This document shows, piece after piece, positions 22,712-35,030 of a DNA stretch of 64,000 bases; the first letter of the stretch is position 1; each line of letters starts with the position of its first letter. A program made the position numbers and the translations under genes. The stretch comes from Cynocephalus volans. Lineage: Eukaryota; Chordata; Mammalia; Dermoptera; Cynocephalidae. The notes below the pieces were generated by a model. It saw nothing but the letters and a program-made list of their open reading frames with translations, was not told the DNA's origin and searched no databases. The stretch spans positions 147,110,569-147,174,568 of the forward strand of contig NC_084460.1 of NCBI RefSeq assembly GCF_027409185.1. Reading direction: 5' to 3'.

Positions 22712-24859
22712 ATTGCATGATACCATATTAAATGCATTTACTTGAGTCATATTGTTTTGATCCATATTTAATGAGAAAGAATGTGACAGATGAGGTATAG
22801 AATATATAGGAGGTTGATGAAAAATTAAATAAAATCTGTATGTATTTTTCATTACCATCTCTGACAAAATGAATTATAAATTACCCAAAGACAAAGATTT
22901 TATGCTGTTTCTCTTTTTCTCACACCCTGTTATTTTAAAAAATAAATTATATCTATTACAGCAGGGTTCATACTATAGTTTAATAAATACAGTATATTAA
23001 TGACCAGACTGGTTGACACTAGAAATCTCTATTTAAATTTTATAATTTCTCAGTCTAATCAATGTATACTATGACAATTCAGAATTCCTCATTTCAAGCT
23101 GTCAGTACGGCATACCATCAACATACTTTTACGAATTCTGTCAATCAGATCACATTGCATACAGATAACAACTAGCAGTATGAACATTGATCAATTGAAT
23201 GAATGCCAGCCAGTATGCTATACCAGTTTCTAGTGGCTGAATATCAGTGGTTATATTAAGTTGCTTTTTGCTTATTATGATTAATTATACCTCATTCTAT
23301 TCATATAAATAACTACAAAGATAAAGGTTTGAATTTAATTCTTCAATAAATATAAATATGTATTTTGTTTATAATTATACTATTTAAATGTTTTTCAATG
23401 ATCAATGTGGAAAATTTAATAGAAATGTATTAGAGTTTACCCTCTGAAATGTTCTAGTTCCTTATTGAAACTCCTTTTATTCTTGTTAAATTACAAAAGT
23501 GTATTTTTTATTTTTTAAAATAATTATTAATCAAATTTATATAGTTTTATCATCTTGCATTATAGCAGCATTTTCCAGCTGACAATAAAAAAACACTTTA
23601 GTTTGTCTAATGTGTTTGATTCTTAGTGCAGCAGTAATTTTCTAACATCTGCAGCTGTACATATTCATTAAATTTCTCTGATATTATAAAGCAAAAGATT
23701 AATTAACAACAATCTCTAAAGATTTGGAAAGAAACAAGTTACAAGATAATTACTATACTAGATTTAGCTTTTGCAAAAATTGCTATTTTCAGAGCTATAT
23801 TCGGTATTTGTACTTTCATAAAAACTTAAGACAGACACTAGTAACTAACCCTCATCGATCTAGTATTTTTTTCCCCTGGAAGAAAATAACTATTTAAACT
23901 GCAGAATTTATTTGGCCCTGTTAATACATAATTGGAAGCTGCTTGCTCTAAATTTCCCATCTTCCAGGATTTCACTCAGTAATGAACGAAAAATTCCAGT
24001 TAAATGTTTGTTTCAAAATAGAGATTTCGCTAGCATGTGGAAAGTTTCTCATATCAGATTTATGTTTTTTCCTCTTCAGGGTTTATATAGACAAAGAGTT
24101 GTGTGACAAGATTTCCCTTCAAGGAAACCTTGATGCTCTAGCTGTCAGGTCCTTCAGGGTTTGCCTCAGCTGTTGCAAGCCACTTTATTTGAGGACAGAT
24201 CCTTCTCAGAATGACCAATAGTCAATAACTGAGCAAGGCAGGTACTCAGATCCCTGGCTATTTTGTCCCAAATTAGCTATTTTAAATACCAATAATTACT
24301 GCAGAATTCTTCAGGGGCACACATCACAATTCCACTTCTGCTGCCCAATACTACTTCTTCTTCCACAACGTTATTTGTAGTAAAAAGATGTAAAGCAACA
24401 AAAAAAGAAAAATATGTAGAAACTACTTCATGCATAAGCATATGGACATGAACTATTCCATAGAAGCTGGTAGCCTCACTACTGTCTGCCTCTAGCAGAA
24501 GCTTTCCAAAGTCCTTTGATTCCACTAAAGTGTACCACAGACAGACCCATTTGTCAGCAGCTCATATGAGGTGGTTCTCATTGAGTCAGGTCAATCAGCT
24601 TATCTCTGTGCAAACCATTCATGCCACTTACCAACAGCAGCTAACTTTACACACATGTAGTAATCGCATAAGATATAAGACAACAGCTTTAACCACAGAG
24701 ACACACAAGATGTTCCTGTATTTTTAGGTCCAGTTATTATAACCTCTAAAGAACAAAATCATTTAGGGAACTCTTGGTAATTTGTTAATTTTCCACTGCA
24801 GGTTATTTTTCTATTATCAATCAACATTTTAAATGTATTCTTTTACTTACAACTTACTA
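22712..24859. other. AT-rich intergenic DNA, few repeats
   Basis: No gene was recognised. About 24085-24270 has the look of a decayed LTR or MER element ('ttgcctcagctgttgcaagccactttattt'), without defined ends. The segment 23560-23780 is of even composition, repeat-free by eye and contains 'attaattaaca'-type homeodomain-like sites. Overlapping small open frames at 23912-24221 show no family features. Confidence 0.4.
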
Positions 24860-24990
24860 AAATAAAATATTATTGAGCACCATTTGACAGGAACCCAGAT
24901 AAGTACTAGTTATACAGTGGGTAAAAGGTGTACAAGGAACTCACAGACTAATGCATAGAACAAGTAGGTAAGCAAATAAGATTACTGTTG
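24860..24990 (+). mobile_element. L2-like fragment
   Basis: 'attattgagcaccatttgacagg' followed by 'aaggaactcacagactaatg' and 'aagtaggtaagcaaataag' follows the order of the common L2-age repeat ending ('tattgagcacctactatg' pattern), much diverged. Confidence 0.45.
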
Positions 24991-25614
24991 TAATATAAAT
25001 AATTAAAATGTACAGTAGAAACATGAAGGAGGGAGCGATTTACCTTCAGTGTCTTTATTGATCTATACCAGCTGTTCTTCTGGAAAGGGAAAATGCACAG
25101 ACAATTTAATTATAATAATGTATAAAGTTGACAACTCTGTATTATATTCTGTGAGGCCTAACTTCTGAAAAAACAAATATGGTTTTTATAGAATGTAGTT
25201 AGTGAAACATATTTTGAATATTTGAGGAAATTTTAAAAATCATCTTCTGGATCTTATCTCTATTTCAGTTAGATAACTTTCTGGAAAGCTAAGTTTTATG
25301 TATGTTATTATGGTACCAGTGTATTTTTCACTAGATTTGGAGGGAAGAAAAACTCAGGCTGTCTATGGGATTGATTGTCAGCATGATGGCTTAGGAGAGC
25401 AAAATCTGGAGAATGTGAAGAGAACATTTCTTAAAACTTTTATGGTTTCTTTGAAGAGAGATTTTTCTTTAAACATTTTTAAAATTTTGCCTGAACTCTT
25501 TCGTTTTCTCATGGAGATGGAGTAAATACCTAGTGGTCAATGTGGGAAAAGAACCATGCCAATTTATTCTGTCTTTCCTTCTTTTTCTTCAAGATTTGGC
25601 TCTTCTCAGAAAGC
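24991..25614. other. Intergenic DNA
   Basis: Nothing recognised. A 75-codon open frame at 25298-25525 has no recognisable domain. Confidence 0.4.
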
Positions 25615-26000
25615 TTTTATTCATTCAACAAATATTTATTTACTTCATAATGTGCCAAATACTGTGTGAATACTGCAGTGAGAAAACTGAACCAAAATCC
25701 TTTCTCTCATGGAACTTATAGTATAGTAGAGTTGGAAAGACAGTGATAAAATAAACAAGTAATATATAAGGTGTGTCTTTCCAGCTCTACTGTAGGAAAT
25801 AAGGAAAGTGGATAGGATGCACATGTGTATGAAGGGTTGGTAGCCATTTGAAACATGGTGTTTAAGGAAGTTCTTGTCAAAAAAGTGGTATTTGAGCAAA
25901 AATTTGAAGGGGAGGAGTGAACTCTTATGTTTAGCTAAGGGAAGAACATTCCAGGTGAGGCAAGAACAATTGCAAAGGCCAGTTGCAAAAAAGCAGGAAG
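25615..26000 (+). mobile_element. L2-like fragment, longer copy
   Basis: Begins 'ttattcattcaacaaatatt', continues 'cataatgtgccaaatactgtg', 'ctctcatggaacttatagt', 'gacagtgataaaataaac', 'gaacattccaggtgaggcaag' and 'caattgcaaaggcc'. This is the recognisable order of an old, very common mammalian repeat. No reading frame is kept. Confidence 0.6.
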
Positions 26001-28124
26001 ATCTGTGCGGTATTCTGTAATGCCTGTCCCTGCCATCAAATGTTAAGAAGTTGGCTTACACATATGGACTAAGGAGGGTGGGAGCAGCTGCCGTGGCCCA
26101 TACTTGTCTTTAGAACAATGAGAGGCTTATTAAAATCTGTGATTCAGTGTTGGAGGTATGTGCATTGCTTTTCATTTAAGACATGTTATCAGTAATTAAA
26201 GTAACATTTTGATTTTCCATCTGCTCTTGCATATTAATCAGATTTGAACACAGGCAGGAAATGGGGTTTGATTTTATTGTTTTATGTAAATTTTAACTTT
26301 TTAATATTCTGTAATTTAAGTAAATAAATGAAATAAAATAAGATACCTTAGAGCTCTTTACATGCAATATTTGTGATTTAATTTATATTTTCATTAATGC
26401 AAAAACAACGAAGATTTAAGTAATTTTTATAATTTTTTTCTCTTCCCATTGCTTCTCACTCCCTTCTGTTTCCTTTTCTCCTTTTTCTTTCTCCTCTTTT
26501 CTTTCTCTGTTCCTTTCTCTCTATTTTCTCCCCTTTGGGGAATATCCTATCCATAATTTTATCTAAAGGCTGTAGTGTTGGATGTGGGATTTAGGGCAAG
26601 CATATGTGAAAGTAAAGATACGAAGCTCTGGTAGTCAGCCCTTATAATTTCAATAGAAAAAATGTGGTGAGAGGATTTTTGCATTTAAGCATTTAAACAT
26701 TCTGGATGATTACTTAATATTTTGTACATAATTCAGGAAAAAATAGGCTGAATTCTTTTAGAACAACTATTTATTGCTTAAAGAGTAAGTGAGTTATAAT
26801 GATCCACTGTGTTGGACAATAGAGCAATGTTATAATAAAACATGAATTTCACAACCTTTCATGGAAACCACTAGGCTTGGCCTACTCAGTTACTTGTCTA
26901 GATAAATACTTTAACAAATAGCACTGGCGTATGCATTTTTTTTTTTTCTTGGCTTTGTTTCTGGCAGCACTTAACAGTAATGCAAAAGCCACTAAAAATT
27001 TGAGAAACAAGGGGTTGTGTGTAATATGCGTAGGTTGGATTAGATCTTTCCATGTACGTGTGTTTAATTAAATGCATCAGTCTTTAAAACTAAGAACTTT
27101 TGCTGTTGCTTTAAGTAGAAATTGACTTGAAATTTATTTTGTCTACTCAGTTTTTCAGTGAATTGTTCTATGGTTTTCTCCTTGCCACGATAAAGTAAGC
27201 ATAAAAGAAAGATAAGATTCAGCAGCTAAATTTAAGATTTGCACAATCCAGTTATGTAAGCTAAGAATAAATAAACGAGCAAATAAAAATCAAGGCATAT
27301 GTCTTATTTTGATGCTCCTCACATTTACCAAATTCAACAGCTTATCCCTATCATAGGTGCCCCATATTCTTTTATTTTTTACTGTTAAGTTTTGAGGTAA
27401 TTCAACCAGACATTTAAGAAGTTAGTTCATAATATGACCTTAGCCCTTAAATCTCAGGGTCACATTGACCAATAGGTAGAGCATAGTCCCTGTTCTCATC
27501 GAAGGGCAAGAATGATGAGCCGACACCAGTTTCTGGCCTCAGAGAGCACACACAATGAATTATTGCTCCCAGGCTCTTGATAGAACAACTTCTAGAATGT
27601 CTGTAATGCTGGTACCTGGTTAAAAGAAGGCTATTTTAAAAAGGCTATGGATATTCTTTATTCATTAAAAATTGACCTTCATTCCACACCAGTCTACTCT
27701 GTTTAAAATTGCTATGTGTCGACCTAACCATGTGTCAAATCACTATACCCTCCAGCAATCTTAGAAAACCTTCTTCAAGGTAAGCAAACGCTTAAAGTGT
27801 GACTATACTTAATACTCCCTTAATGGACTGGCTTTAGTGGTGCTCTCTCTGTGTATTAAAATTGGCAGATTTAGGTCTAAATTAAACTCAATCTGCCTTC
27901 TTTGCATATTTTTATCACAAACTTATTCACAGCTGCTCATCACCTCCTTTTTCCCATTAAATATGTTAGCACACCACCACCCCACACTCTTGCTTTGCAA
28001 AGGATAGAAAAGAATTTTCCTCTGAATTACATGCCTTTACATTTCAATTGAATTAATCTATTTAAAAGGTGGCAAAAAAATAATGTAAAAATTATCAACC
28101 TAACCAAATATAATGCCTGACATT
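26001..28124. other. Intergenic DNA without recognisable transposons
   Basis: A pyrimidine-rich tract lies at 26438-26535. Segments 26930-27300 and 27400-27780 are complex, non-repetitive sequence with homeodomain-like ATTA/TAAT sites, possible candidates for conserved non-coding DNA. No coding pattern or splice-bounded exon could be supported. Confidence 0.4.
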
Positions 28125-28260
28125 CGTAGAATAGTTTCACAAACAACCTTTGCCATAAATTATTTATTTCTAACAATTATGCTAGGACATGGTTATTTCT
28201 ACCCTATTTTGCCAATAGGAAAATTCTGACTTAGAAAATAAAGGACTCATCAGTGATCAT
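28125..28260 (+). mobile_element. MIR-like fragment
   Basis: 'cttagaaaataaaggactcat' after 'ccctattttgccaataggaaaattctgac' resembles the MIR core 'ccattttacagatgaggaaactgag', diverged. Confidence 0.45.
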
Positions 28261-28974
28261 CACAAGGATTTTTGATCAAAATTTGGAAAGATTTTATGTA
28301 GTCTGATTCTAAGTCATAGCCTTTATTAAAATAGTGTTTAAAAAGTAAAAAAAAAAAATAAAAGAGAAAAGAAAGTGAATGAGAGGAAATCAGAGAATAA
28401 ATAATAAGCATTTTGTATAATTTAATACCTAAGAAATCCCTTAAATATAAACAACTCAACAAAATCAGGTTACAGTTGACAATGGTAAGTTCTAAATAGT
28501 TTAAGCCTACACCTGCCTCAAAAGCTAAAAGCAATGTTGTCAATTCTAGTGGAAATGGGTCTCCAGCATCATGAGACAGCTAGGCCTATGTCTGTACTGA
28601 AATATAAATGAATTTATATATGGACCTGTTTGTAAGCATGAGAACACCTAATAGTACAATGACCATGTAATTTATCATCCAAATCCAGTCACTCCTTAAA
28701 GTGTAAGGGAACACTGTAAATATTTACTCCTAAGCAGCAAGTAAAAACTGAGACTATCCCAGGCAAACCAAAATATGTGTTCACCCTATTGATAACCTGA
28801 ACTTAATCCTGAGTCTTAAACTCTGGGTTGCTAGACAAGACTATTTTATCTATTAGTCCCTTCACTAATTAGAACAACCCTCAATATCGTCTTCCACTGA
28901 CCCCTTAACATAAAACACAGCATCCTTGCCAAGTTTCAAAGCTTTGGGCTCTCCCGCTTCGTTTCTCTCTCTAG
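28261..28974. other. Intergenic DNA
   Basis: AT-rich, with an A10 run near 28350. The 97-codon minus-strand frame at 28250-28543 is low-complexity Leu/Phe-rich and has no family resemblance. Confidence 0.4.
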
Positions 28975-30312
28975 CATAATGGTTCTCAAGTGATTTGATT
29001 TCCAAACCCCTTTACTCTGTGAAAAATTATTAAAGACTCCTAAGATCTTTAGTTTATGTGAGTTATGTCTGTTGAAATTTACCATATTGGAAATTAAAAA
29101 TGAGAAGTAAAGATATATATATTTATTTACGCATTAAAAATGATAATATGAACTTGTTAGATGGAAACACTTTTATTTTACGTAAAATAACTATATTTTC
29201 AAAAGCAAAATAAAAATAAATGAGAAGAGTTACATTGTTTTGCACTAGTTTATCTTTTTAAGATGTGGCCTAATAGAAAATAGATTCCCATACCTCATTC
29301 TGCATTCAATCTATTGAAACATGTTAATTTGCTTGACATATAAGGAGAATTTCCAGCATCACACAGATAAATAGTTAGAAAAGGGAGGTATTTTTGAATA
29401 GCCTATTCAAATAGTTGTAGATTTTTTTGATATTACAGCAGAACTTAACAAGCAGTAGTTTCTTGAAGTTAGTTATGACTAATCTGAATTAATATAAACA
29501 AAATTTGTATACTTTGTTACATTAAAATCTATTGATTGATTTCAAATTTTTAGAAAATCATTTACCAATGCATGGTTTTATGAAATGGTGTTTTGGAAAA
29601 TATTGTTTCACTGAATTATACAGATCTTACACATGTTAACATATTTCATGATACAGTATCAAATAAGCACTTTTAAGTTTTTTAATATCTCAAGCAATTT
29701 TATAAAAGTCTTTAATTATTGGGAAGCTGTCAGGCTAATGGAGGTGGACATAAGTTTTCCAAAAATCTAATTTTCATTCAGAAGCTCAAAGTTTATCACT
29801 GACAGCACATACTCTTGGTTTGTTTTGGGGTTTTTTTTTTAGAGCAGCAGGCTTATTTTGTTAATTAAAAAAAAAAAATCTGCCAAATATCCAAGTCTGA
29901 GCAAAAACCATTGTTTATCACTTGCTCTTTCAAGTAAAAGTGGAATTTCATGAAAAAAATAGCTAGTTCAGCTGGGAAAACAAATTCTCAAACAAATGTT
30001 TTTCGCCTAGACAACCATCGTGTTTTGTAATACAGCAAAAGCATTTTATTTGTATTTCCCTTTCTGTCACAAAGAATATGAATATTGAAAATATGTGCAC
30101 TCAGATTTTGTAAAATTAATGATTTTATTACTTTATAAAATACATTCCTGGGTGAAACTGGCTTTTCAAAAAAATCTGCAAATTTATGGCATTAAAAAAC
30201 ACAATGACTACCAGTTTTTTCTTTTGTCCGCAGCTTTGTCTCATGGTGCCAGCAATTTAAGTCATTGTTTGGTCCTCATCAATGTAAATGTCAACATAGT
30301 AAAAGGGGCAAA
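28975..30312 (-). mobile_element. Old hAT-type DNA transposon remnant
   Basis: The plus strand runs 'atggttctcaagtgatttg', 'aaacccctttactctgtgaa', 'agtttatgtgagttatgtc', 'tgcattcaatctattgaa', 'cttgacatataaggagaa', 'agttatgactaatctgaatt', 'aatttgtatactttgttac' and 'aaatctattgattgatttc'. That is a sequence order I recall from a common mammalian hAT (Charlie-group) element. The transposase frame, on the minus strand, is destroyed. Family identity is from memory and the right boundary is uncertain. Confidence 0.5.
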
Positions 30313-30367
30313 TAGCATCTAAACACTTTAAAAAAGAAAAAAAATAGTTTCTAACCTAATGCTCTAG

Positions 30368-30552
30368 AGCAATGTTTCTCTAAAGATAGTCTGATGAGAC
30401 ACCTGTACCAGATTCCCTTTTTTGTATAAAAAGTGGATTTCTAGGCTTTATGTTCTACTTACTGAATCAGAAGCCCTGGAGGAATATGAATTTTTAACAA
30501 GCTCAGAGCTGATGGTTATGGTCACTGTTGCTTGAGAGCTACTGTTCTAGGC
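30368..30552 (+). mobile_element. MER5A-like hAT MITE
   Basis: Order of blocks: 'gagcaatgtttctctaaaga', 'acacctgtaccagattccc', 'actgaatcagaagccctgga', 'gaatttttaacaagctcag', 'gcttgagagctactgttct'. This matches the pattern of the non-autonomous Charlie element MER5A ('tctgattcagtaggtc', 'atttctaacaagttc', 'gagaaccactg'), well diverged. Confidence 0.65.
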
Positions 30553-32464
30553 ATTCCCAAAAGAGTGCAGGTCATACAAAATTTCAAAGCCAAAGTTTGC
30601 CACTCTCAATGTTATTCCAGGTCTTCCTCTTTTGGTCTTTCTTATCCATGTCTAGGACAGATTGCTAACATGGTGATATAGACCTGCTTTGACATCTGAA
30701 TTTATAATATATCTAACCTATTCAACAAATTCTTCACCAAGTGTTCCTATAATTGTTAGTCTTCCACTTATTTCTCTCACTGCCTCTTAAGAAAATGCTC
30801 TCTTGTTCTATTATCCTGCTCTTTTGGAAGAGCAGTGAGGAGCTATGTGAAGGAGGAAAAAGTTCAGAGAAGGTAGGATTTTTTAAATTTAACATATTTC
30901 CTTCTTCATTCCAGGACTGATAGACTTTATGGACAAACTGGTAGATAGCTGGATTGAGGAGACTTCAGACATAATCTTCACTATTCAGGGAATCAAGTGT
31001 GTTTCTTTGTGCTGAGTGTGTCCTGCCTTGTCAGATGTCACCCTTCAAGGTTATTGTTTTGTTTTGCTTTTTTTTTTTTTCTCTTCTTCAAGGGTTCATT
31101 TTCTCAATTCCACTGAGCTTGCCAGAATATAGCTTTATCACCAATTGTTCTAAGAATTCAAGTTTTCTCCCAAGAGATTTCTGGGCACAAAATAATAGGA
31201 GGTTCTCCTAGTCACTGTTCAGTTGTCTCTAAACATTTTGTAATAGCTAAGGAGATTTTTACCCAAAGTACACAAGAGTGACTAACTAGTCCAATAAAAA
31301 CTAATCTCACCATACTTATCTCTGACATTCTTGGTTAGGTCTTAAAAGCAGAATTTTCTTCATGTTTCCATCCTTGATTGTCTCCATGTTTTCTTTCTAC
31401 ATAAAGAACTATCTGCCAACATCGCCTTTGTCCTTGCTACACAGAGATCCACCTTTCTGTTTTCTACAATTTTCCAGCTCTTTTTCCTCTATGCTCTCTG
31501 CCACCGAAGTCTACAGTTAACAAACTCCTACATCCTCTGCCTCTTTATTAACTAGACCTTTCAGCTTTTTACTTTAATTTGTGCTTATATTCCCATTCTC
31601 CTTTGACTGCTTCATGGCTGCCTCTTATCCTCAGGAATGTCACACTTACACCCAGGGTTTCAAAAAATTTAAATGTAAACTGTCTTCCTATTTGGCCTTT
31701 AATTTGATGTTTACAAACTTCAACCAGTAAATGAGTGCCAAGGATTTTACATCTGGGGATTTTAACATATTCTTTGTTATCCCTCAGAATTAATTTTTTT
31801 ATGAAATGGCTGAGGTGCAAGAAAGATGGAAGTTAGAAACAAAAAGAGAAGTTTGGGCTCTGACTGCAGACCTTCATCCATTAATGAAAATCTGTAATGT
31901 AAAGCATTACATTACATCACATGGAATATTTTCTGATTGCATTTTGGACACATTCATAAACGTTGAGGAATAAAATACTCTTCAGCTTTACGAATCAGTT
32001 TTGTTTTGTTTTGTTTTAATTTCAATCCTGTTTTCAGAAATGATTTCCATTTATTCTCTGTCATGTACCTTTGGCTTATGGTGATATTTATAATTAGTCA
32101 ATCAGCAAAGGTGACTGACTGAATTGATTTATGTCAGATGGACCTATCCCCTTCCCATAAAAATGGCATGAACTTCATAAATCTAAGTCTAAAGGTGTTA
32201 GCCACCTTTAATAAAAGCAGAGACATTCACACAAGAGGAGTGAGCAATGCCTTTGTCCTCTGTTACTTTGTCCTGTAAAGAGCAAGATGGCTTCTAAGAA
32301 GGAGCTGGTATGATTTTCCATTATTTTCTGGTGGCCACCTGTTTTGTATGGCTTATACATTTTAATCTTTTGAATTTTTAAATATTTCCCAAAATTATTA
32401 ATATAAAGAGACTCTTGGACATCAATGATCAATAGGTGTGAATAGGAAGACTAATAGCTATTGA
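30553..32464. other. Intergenic DNA
   Basis: No gene or clear repeat. A T12 run lies near 31068-31080 and a (TTTTG)4-type run near 31999. The small frames at 30999-31211 and 31569-31820 have no recognisable features. Confidence 0.4.
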
Positions 32465-32710
32465 GCAATCACTTTATACTTATCATTGAGGTAAGCAATT
32501 TGCAATCTCATTTATTCTTTACAAATACCTTCTATGATAAGTACTGAAATGGTCAATGTCATTTAGCATTTAAAGAAACTGAGGCAGTAGACAATTGAAG
32601 AAAGTTGTTCATAGTCATATAACAGACAAAGACTGGAGCAAGGATTTATACATTTATGGCCTAATTATAGAGCCCCAGCTTTTAAAGACTACACTACAGC
32701 ACCTCTCATC
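32465..32710 (+). mobile_element. MIR element
   Basis: Nearly the whole MIR order is visible: 'gcaatctcatttattctttac', 'ctatgataagtactgaaat', 'agaaactgaggcagtagac', 'agttgttcatagtcatataac', 'gactggagcaaggattta'. This ancient tRNA-derived SINE is shared by all mammals. Confidence 0.75.
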
Positions 32711-34857
32711 TCCTAGAATCAGAACACTGTGTAGAGAATTTAGATTTATAAGAATCCTGCAATCTAAATGGGAAAAGATACAAATACAATTTAATATATT
32801 TTATAATAAAATTTATTAAAGTTCTAGGACAGTATATTTGAGAATTCAAATAATGACTGAAATAAAAAATGTGGATATTAATGGTAGGGAAAATTGGGAA
32901 AATATTGAAATAATTAGGCAAGAGATAAAAAAGAAGTGTTGTGACAGTGAAACTGTGCAGAAGTTAGTTGGAAGTATGATTCTCACTAAAATACTCATTC
33001 TCATAATAAATAAACATGACATTGTTTAATTTTATTTTGTGGATAAGAAATGTAATAATGGGAAATAATTAAAAGGATGTTTAATCATCCTTTACTGACA
33101 CTGAATCTCTTCCCCATAGCCATATTTCATAAGTCACAGTCAAAATTAAAAATAGAAACCAGTTTGGCTCATGGAATCTTAGGGAATATTACTGGCAGCA
33201 TGTTGAAAAGTATTCATTTTCACAAAATCGTCATATATGGCCTCTGTTAATTATTAAAATGTCATTTGGTCTTCAACAACTACTTGTTACTATCTTACTA
33301 TAACAACCGACTAACCCTAAAATTTCATAGTTATTGAGATTAAAATACATATGGATATATATATATACACATACACACACAAATACATGTATATATAATT
33401 CAAAAGGGGAAACTTCTGATATTTGTCTTTTAACAATTATGACCAATTTTCCAGAACTTCTTAATTGTGCACAATATAAAATGGAATTCAAAAGCTTTGA
33501 ATTGCCATCCCACTTTGAAAGCCTTCTGAAGGCTAGATAGGATATTTTAAGGCCATATGTGTTTCCCCTGCTTTAAATATGTACTATAAAAATGCTTCTA
33601 ATTCATTAAGTTTATATAAGACATAGCAAAATTATGAATCTTTAACCTTTGTCTTGTTATAGTGAATAACAAATAGTAAAATACAGACATACTTTCAGAC
33701 CAGGGCTGCTGCCTGTGGTTTTGCAAGTTGTGCGATGCATGACTCTAGGTGGTGCCAATCACAGCATCACCTATGCAATGGCCCTACTCTAGATTCAATC
33801 TCCATTTACACTGAAGAGAGCTGGTGAGAATAAGGGCCAGTTAGAAAAACTCAGACTTGAAAAAAAAAAAAGATATATTTAACATGCTTTCACACATGAG
33901 ACTCAAAATTTAATTCTTTTGGGATTTTTATGTAATGAAACTTGGTTCTGTTTAATGCTAACACAGATTTTATAAAACTGAGCACTCAATCATGGACATA
34001 AACCCATGTCAACATTTACTTCTCAAGATATTCAAGATATCTACACAGATTAACTTGCAAGAATGGGGAAGTGATAAAGTATTTCAATTCCAAAGGAGTA
34101 GTTGATATTGAGTATGTTTTATTTCTATACTTTCAGCAAAATGTGGTATTTCCCATCCACTTTTCGTACCCTTTATATAGCTATAATGGGTAATGAGAAC
34201 TGTTTTTATATTTGATTAGAGAAATATTAGAGACTGTAATCATTAGTCTTTTAATTTAAATTATCTAGAAGGGAGCTGTCAATAAAAAACAAAATAAACA
34301 CAGTTTTTAAAAAAGCTACCTTAAATTATTTAAAGAAAAATGTAAAATGTCTAGAGTTATATTCAACATTTACAAAATACCGCATATCTTACAGCTCAGG
34401 AGGGATGTAAACCACACACATTACTTTCTTTGTATTCATTTTGACTAAAAGTATAAGTCATTCTACTGGCTAATTAAATAAGCTGAAATAATTACATCTG
34501 AATTTGCATTTATTTATGCTCTTTACACTAATGCCTATTTAATCTTTGGGTTGTCAATTGTTACCATTTTACTTGAAAATATGAGCTCAGTATTGAAAGG
34601 AACATTTAAACTAATGTTAAAAGTGTTTTAATAATGTAGATGGTGGGATTTATTATTTTCATTTGAATAAATACAGCTTTGAAGTAACAAAAAAAGCACC
34701 AGTGTTACAAGATGAGAAAAAGGGCTACATAGTTTATCTTGTTAACATTAGTTTTTCCAGGTAGACACAGTGTACTGTCAAGTGGGCCTTGACAGTGAAG
34801 TGGTGGTGAATTCAATTAATTAATTTTCCCAACTACAGCAGATATGTTCTCCAGAGT
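32711..34857. other. AT-rich intergenic DNA
   Basis: Contains an AT/AC dinucleotide stretch at 33356-33395 and an A12 run near 33859. No gene was recognised. The overlapping small frames at 33273-33540 arise partly from the simple repeat. Confidence 0.45.
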
Positions 34858-35030
34858 AGTGCTTCTCAAACTTTGCTATGCTTGTGAATTACTTTGGGAT
34901 ATTGTTAAAAATGCAGATTTTTATAAAGTAGGTCTAGTGTGTGGCCTAAGATTCTGCATTTATAAGAAACTGCCAAATGATGCTCATGCTGCTTGTCTAC
35001 AGAGTAGGTTTTGAATAGTAAGGATGTGTC
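34858..35030 (+). mobile_element. MER5A-like hAT MITE
   Basis: 'gtagtgcttctcaaactttgc', 'ttgtgaattactttgggat', 'ttaaaaatgcagatttttat', 'agtaggtctagtgtgtggcc', 'attctgcatttataagaaac', 'atgatgctcatgctgcttg'. This is the MER5A order and is clearer than the copy at 30.4 kb. Confidence 0.75.
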
